The position numbers were made by a program, and so were the translations under genes. From positions 1 to 64,000 of the forward strand of contig JBDTPN010000008.1 in NCBI GenBank assembly GCA_039932715.1: DNA of 64,000 nucleotides. Reading direction: 5' to 3'. Numbering within the stretch: the stretch's first letter is position 1; each line of letters begins with the position of its first letter. The DNA is from ZC4RG30 sp039932715. Lineage in GTDB: Bacteria; Pseudomonadota; Gammaproteobacteria; Steroidobacterales; Steroidobacteraceae. Positions 60,578 to 64,000 of the stretch are shown here, piece by piece. The notes beneath the pieces were generated by a model. That model ran no database searches. It saw only the letters and a list, made by a program, of their open reading frames with translations, and was not told the origin of the DNA.

Positions 60578-61570
60578 ATGGCGCTTTCCGACCTCATTGT
60601 CCTCAACCGCAAGGGCGCGGCCCCTGCTGCCGGCGAGGCTGTTGCCGGCGGCCCGCTGCAGTCCGCTTGCGGCATTTCAACTTGCCTGCGCGAAGTCCGG
60701 GTGGCAGCAATGCCTGATGAACTGCATCCCAGCGCTGCAGATTGCACGACTGATGGATTCGAACGATTTCGCGGCGTCGATGCCTACCGCTTCATGTTGC
60801 TGCTGGCTTGCGGCCTTGAGAGCGAGATCGCAGGCGAGACGGAAATCCTGGGACAGATCAAGGGCGCTTGGCGCGAACACGAAAGCGCGGATGCGCAGAG
60901 TGCACTGGCGTTGCGTCCCTGGATGCAGCGACTGTTGCAGGATACAAAAGAAATCCGCAGTGAATTTGTGACCGGACTGGGCAGCGCCACCTATGGTTCG
61001 CTGGTGCGTCGGCTGTTGGGCGCAGAATCCGCCGGACCGACTCTGCTGCTGGGCGCGGGTCAGCTGGCAGAATCCGTGCTCCCCTATTTGGATTCGGGAA
61101 AAGTCCTGCTATGCAACCGTCACGGTGAACGCGCGCGCGCATTGCTGGCGAAGCAGCGCGCGGCGACTGCGCAACGCATCCAGATTGTCGATGATGGCAT
61201 TGATGCGGAACTGGCCGCGTGGCGCGAAGCGCGCAACGTGGTGCTGTGCATCCCCGCTGACCCGGTGTGCGACGAAATACGCGCGCGCGCCTGGCAGCAG
61301 CACACTTCCGCAGGTCGCGTATTGCATCTGGGTCTGGAGTCCGCTGCCGGCACCGCATGGGAAGGCATAAGCGACCTCTGCACACTGCGCGACCTTTTCG
61401 CGCTGCGTGACTCCCAGGCCAGCCAGCGCGAAGCCCTGCTGGCCCGGGCGCGGCGCGCTTGTGCCGACAAGGCACAGCTTGCCCGGCTCGATGACGCCGA
61501 CGGCTCAAGACCGGGCACCGCCAATCACGGGTGGGAAGATCTGGCGGTTTTCCAGTCTTTCAGTTACTGA
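60578..61570 (+). CDS. hemA: Short, divergent glutamyl-tRNA reductase
   Basis: The start at ATG 60578 gives 330 residues, against about 420 for the usual enzyme. The active-site Cys is in STCLRE (usual STCNRTE), the LACGLESEIAGETEILGQIK helix is conserved, and NADPH binding is LLLGAGQLAESVLPYL. The first strands are shortened and the C-terminal dimerisation helices of standard HemA are almost missing. It should reduce glutamyl-tRNA to glutamate semialdehyde. It lies upstream of the HemC fusion by 6 bases. Confidence 0.85.
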   Translation: MALSDLIVLNRKGAAPAAGEAVAGGPLQSACGISTCLREVRVAAMPDELHPSAADCTTDGFERFRGVDAYRFMLLLACGLESEIAGETEILGQIKGAWREHESADAQSALALRPWMQRLLQDTKEIRSEFVTGLGSATYGSLVRRLLGAESAGPTLLLGAGQLAESVLPYLDSGKVLLCNRHGERARALLAKQRAATAQRIQIVDDGIDAELAAWREARNVVLCIPADPVCDEIRARAWQQHTSAGRVLHLGLESAAGTAWEGISDLCTLRDLFALRDSQASQREALLARARRACADKAQLARLDDADGSRPGTANHGWEDLAVFQSFSY

Positions 61571-61576
61571 TTAGGG

Positions 61577-63145
61577 ATGTCGACCACACGCCTGCGTCTG
61601 GGTACTCGCCGTTCGGCGCTCGCATGGGTGCAGAGCAGCCAGGTCGCCGCTGCCCTGCGCTCGGCGCACCCCGGACTCGAAGTCGAACTGGTGGGCATCG
61701 ACACGCGCGGCGACAAGGTGCTCGATGTGCCGCTGTCGAGCATGGACGGCAAGGAATTCTTCACCGCCGAGATCGATGCCGCGCTGCTGGAGAATCGCGT
61801 TGATTTCACGGTTCACTCTCTCAAGGACCTCAGCCTGGAGCGACCTGCAGGCCTGATTCTGGCCGCAGTGCCAAAGCGTGCCAACCCTCGTGACATTGCG
61901 ATTTTTGCTGCAGACGTGCCGGCGCGACTGGCGGCTGGTGCGCGCCTGCGCATTGGCACCTCGTCGCCGCGCCGCGCAGAGCTGTTGCCGCCGTTCTTTG
62001 CCAAAGCCTTGCCTCACGCAACGCAAAACTCCATTACGCTGGAGAACCTGCGCGGCAATATCGACAGCCGCTTGCGCCGCCTGCTGGAACCACGCGGTTC
62101 GGCGCGACAACTCGATGGCCTGGTTCTGGCATTTGCCGGTCTGTCGCGTTTGTTCGCGGATACCACCACCGATCGCCAGGGTCGCGCACTGCTGCAGGGA
62201 ATATTGCAGGACCTGCCCTTCATGGTGCTGCCGCTGACCGACTCACCCGGTGCACCGGGCCAGGGTGCGCTGGCCATTGAGTGCCGCAGTGACGACGCTG
62301 CAACGCGCGCGCTGCTGGCCGCACTCGAGCATCCTCCCACCCGCGCCGCGATTGTGCTTGAACGACAGTTGCTGGCGCAGTACGGCGGGGGTTGTCACCA
62401 GCGCTTCGGCGCGACCCTGCAGTGGATCAACGGATTGGGCGGCGTGTTACAGGTTGCCGGTCGCAGCGCCGATGGGACGGACATCGCCGCCCGGCGCTGG
62501 CTGCCTGATGTGGTGCTGCCTGCGCCAACCGGCGCCGTGCATATCTGGGATGGCAGCATTGCCACGCCCACCATGGCCACTTCGCTGGTGGATGCTGCAG
62601 CGTTATCGCGGCGTCTCAAATCACCGGCCGTATTCCTCGCCCATTCGCGCGCCTTGCCCGGCGATGCAGCCCCTGCGTTGCAGGGACGCTTCGTGTGGAC
62701 TTCAGGTACAAAGAGCTGGTTCGCTCTAGCCGCGCAGGGCGTGTGGGTGCATGGCTGTGCAGAAGGACTGGGTGCAGAGGCGGCCGCCGCTGTGATTTCC
62801 GAGCCGGTGCTGCGCCTGCCTCCTCCTGCCCAATGGGCGGTGCTGACACATGCAGGGGCAGAGGAGCCCTGGCAGAACGGTGGTTGGTCAGGCGCGGATG
62901 TAATGGCGACCTACTCCATTGTCGAGGGAAGCCTTCCCGACAGCGCTTCGCTGCCCACCGCCACGCATGTGTTCTGGCACAGCGTGCAGCAGTTCGAACG
63001 TGGTCGCGGCCTGGCCGGCGGCACCGCGCAGCATGCGACAGGTCCGGGCAAGACCTTTGATCATGTGCGACGCGCCGGCGTGCGAAACTTGCAGGCATTC
63101 CCTTCCGTGGTGGAGTGGCGTGAATGGACAGCAAGGGCGCGCTGA
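61577..63145 (+). CDS. hemC: Hydroxymethylbilane synthase fused to a uroporphyrinogen-III-synthase-like half
   Basis: 522 residues. The N-terminal ~305 match HemC: LRLGTRRSALAWVQS, catalytic Asp84 in VHSLKD, GTSSPRRAELLP, LRGNIDSRLRRL, PGAPGQGALAIECR and the cofactor Cys273 (GGGCHQRFG). The C-terminal ~215 residues (VWTSGTKSWFALAAQGVWVHG, VLTHAGAEEPW, HVFWHSVQQF) have the size and alternating sheet pattern of HemD. The HemD part is weak and could be inactive. The product would join two successive steps of heme synthesis. It overlaps the kinase gene by 22 bases. Confidence 0.88.
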   Translation: MSTTRLRLGTRRSALAWVQSSQVAAALRSAHPGLEVELVGIDTRGDKVLDVPLSSMDGKEFFTAEIDAALLENRVDFTVHSLKDLSLERPAGLILAAVPKRANPRDIAIFAADVPARLAAGARLRIGTSSPRRAELLPPFFAKALPHATQNSITLENLRGNIDSRLRRLLEPRGSARQLDGLVLAFAGLSRLFADTTTDRQGRALLQGILQDLPFMVLPLTDSPGAPGQGALAIECRSDDAATRALLAALEHPPTRAAIVLERQLLAQYGGGCHQRFGATLQWINGLGGVLQVAGRSADGTDIAARRWLPDVVLPAPTGAVHIWDGSIATPTMATSLVDAAALSRRLKSPAVFLAHSRALPGDAAPALQGRFVWTSGTKSWFALAAQGVWVHGCAEGLGAEAAAAVISEPVLRLPPPAQWAVLTHAGAEEPWQNGGWSGADVMATYSIVEGSLPDSASLPTATHVFWHSVQQFERGRGLAGGTAQHATGPGKTFDHVRRAGVRNLQAFPSVVEWREWTARAR

Positions 63146-64000
63146 GCGTGACGCCGATTCGGCAGTCGCGACTGGTCGCGATCCTGGCCGGCGTGTGGCT
63201 GATCATCATCCTAGTGCTGGGCTTCTGGTGGGGCACCCTGCTGCTGCGCCAGTCGGCGCGCATTGCCCAGCTCAGCGTCGCAGCGGGCGTGCCGCAATCC
63301 GAGGCCTTCGCCGAGCTGTCACGTACCCAGTACATGCTGCAATGGGAATCTGGCTCCTTCCTGTTGTTCCTGCTGACGCTGTCGGCGGCGCTGTTCTGGT
63401 TCTACTGGCGCGACATGCAGCGCGCCCGCGGCACGCAGGCATTTTTCGCGGCCTTGACGCATGAACTGCGCACGCCACTGACCAGCGTGCGGCTGCAGTC
63501 CGAAGCCATCGCGGCGGGCGAACCCACCCAGGAACTTGTGGATCGCCTGCTGGCCGACACACATCGACTTGAATCGCAAATCGACAAAACGCTGGAACTG
63601 GCGCGCATCGAAGGCGGCGGTGCGTTGGCGGAACAGGCGATTCGACTGGATCCCTGGCTGGACCGCGTGCTGCGCGGCATCGTGGCGGCATATGGAAATG
63701 CCGTGCAACTGGAGCTGACACTGGATCCGGCATTGCCCGCAATCCGCGGTGACACCTCGGCGCTGCAGTTGATACTGCGCAACCTTATCGAGAATGCGTC
63801 ACGGCACGGTGATCGCGACCCCATTTACGTAGACGTGAACGTGCACAATGCGGGCGGGCACGTCGAACTGCGATTCGCTGATGACGGTCGCGGCATTGAG
63901 GGCGATCCGTCAAAGCTGGGTCGGCTGTTCCAGCGCGGCAGTTCGTCGCGCGGCACCGGCGTGGGTCTATACCTGGTGCGTGTATTGATGGAACGCATGG
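63124..64000 (+). CDS. Sensor histidine kinase, cut by the window end
   Basis: An ATG at 63124, inside the end of the hemC gene, opens a frame to the window edge. Two TM segments (about 19-40 and 79-97) enclose a short periplasmic loop. HisKA has LTHELRTPLTS, and the HATPase shows NLIENASRHG (N-box), DDGRGIE and RGTGVGLYLV (G-boxes). Being co-transcribed with heme genes, it may sense redox or heme status; this is inference. A response regulator may follow beyond the window. Confidence 0.9.
   Translation, partial: MDSKGALSVTPIRQSRLVAILAGVWLIIILVLGFWWGTLLLRQSARIAQLSVAAGVPQSEAFAELSRTQYMLQWESGSFLLFLLTLSAALFWFYWRDMQRARGTQAFFAALTHELRTPLTSVRLQSEAIAAGEPTQELVDRLLADTHRLESQIDKTLELARIEGGGALAEQAIRLDPWLDRVLRGIVAAYGNAVQLELTLDPALPAIRGDTSALQLILRNLIENASRHGDRDPIYVDVNVHNAGGHVELRFADDGRGIEGDPSKLGRLFQRGSSSRGTGVGLYLVRVLMERM

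Overview
The window is a GC-rich, densely coded bacterial chromosome segment, with no rRNA, CRISPR array, insertion sequence or phage genes. SlyX, YqhA, DUF2058, TorF-type porin, DUF6491, YceI, RND pumps and a Shine-Dalgarno-led, heavily overlapping gene layout point to a gammaproteobacterium, perhaps near Xanthomonadales/Nevskiales/Steroidobacterales. That placement is inference. No gene-free stretch exceeds about 200 bases.

Layout. 0-5.5 kb: exported oxidative enzymes (a metallo-beta-lactamase-fold hydrolase with an EF-hand insert, a PhzF-like isomerase, a Tat-exported FMN 2-hydroxyacid dehydrogenase with a CxxCH motif, and a PQQ quinohemoprotein). 5.5-9.9 kb: a translationally coupled three-gene operon, TIR-TM-FlgO/TPR protein, then SLOG plus four-TM protein, then a lone ModE-type winged helix. 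This is my main candidate for an undescribed signalling or defence system. 10-20.4 kb: a DUF2975/Xre pair behind a palindromic operator, a diguanylate cyclase, an MFS transporter, secreted proteins (one alpha/beta hydrolase lacks its nucleophile) and an OPT transporter. 20.4-36 kb: a yqhA pseudogene, a MOSC/MarR pair divergent from an RND pump operon, YedK, a frameshifted outer-membrane protein gene, a two-lobed aspartic protease, YceI/amine oxidase, carbonic anhydrase and a second closely similar RND permease.

36-47.4 kb: two ECF sigma operons. One is sigma, membrane protein, secreted protein. The other is sigma, zinc-finger anti-sigma, S8 protease-like lipoprotein. Between them lie an ICMT-like methyltransferase and envelope or electron-transfer proteins (barrel lipoprotein, TIGR03118-like lipoprotein with CxxCH, CxxCH porin, TorF porin). 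47.4-55.7 kb: a two-gene signalling operon headed by a soluble Nik1-type kinase of about 2,200 residues with about 13 tandem 92-residue poly-HAMP units and three receiver domains. 55.8-60.5 kb: a 33-residue basic protein, a pseudokinase with a Calx-beta-like tail, a bestrophin-like protein, cytochrome c', a tRNA with CAU anticodon, an ArsR/SRPBCC pair and SlyX. 60.5 kb to the end: a heme operon (short HemA, a HemC fused to a HemD-like half) behind a Fur-like box, running into a sensor kinase cut by the window edge.

Two themes recur. One is c-type heme: a CxxCH motif occurs in five predicted exported proteins, and a heme synthesis operon is present. The other is translational coupling by ATGA, TGATG or TAATG overlaps, which makes most of the operon assignments fairly secure.
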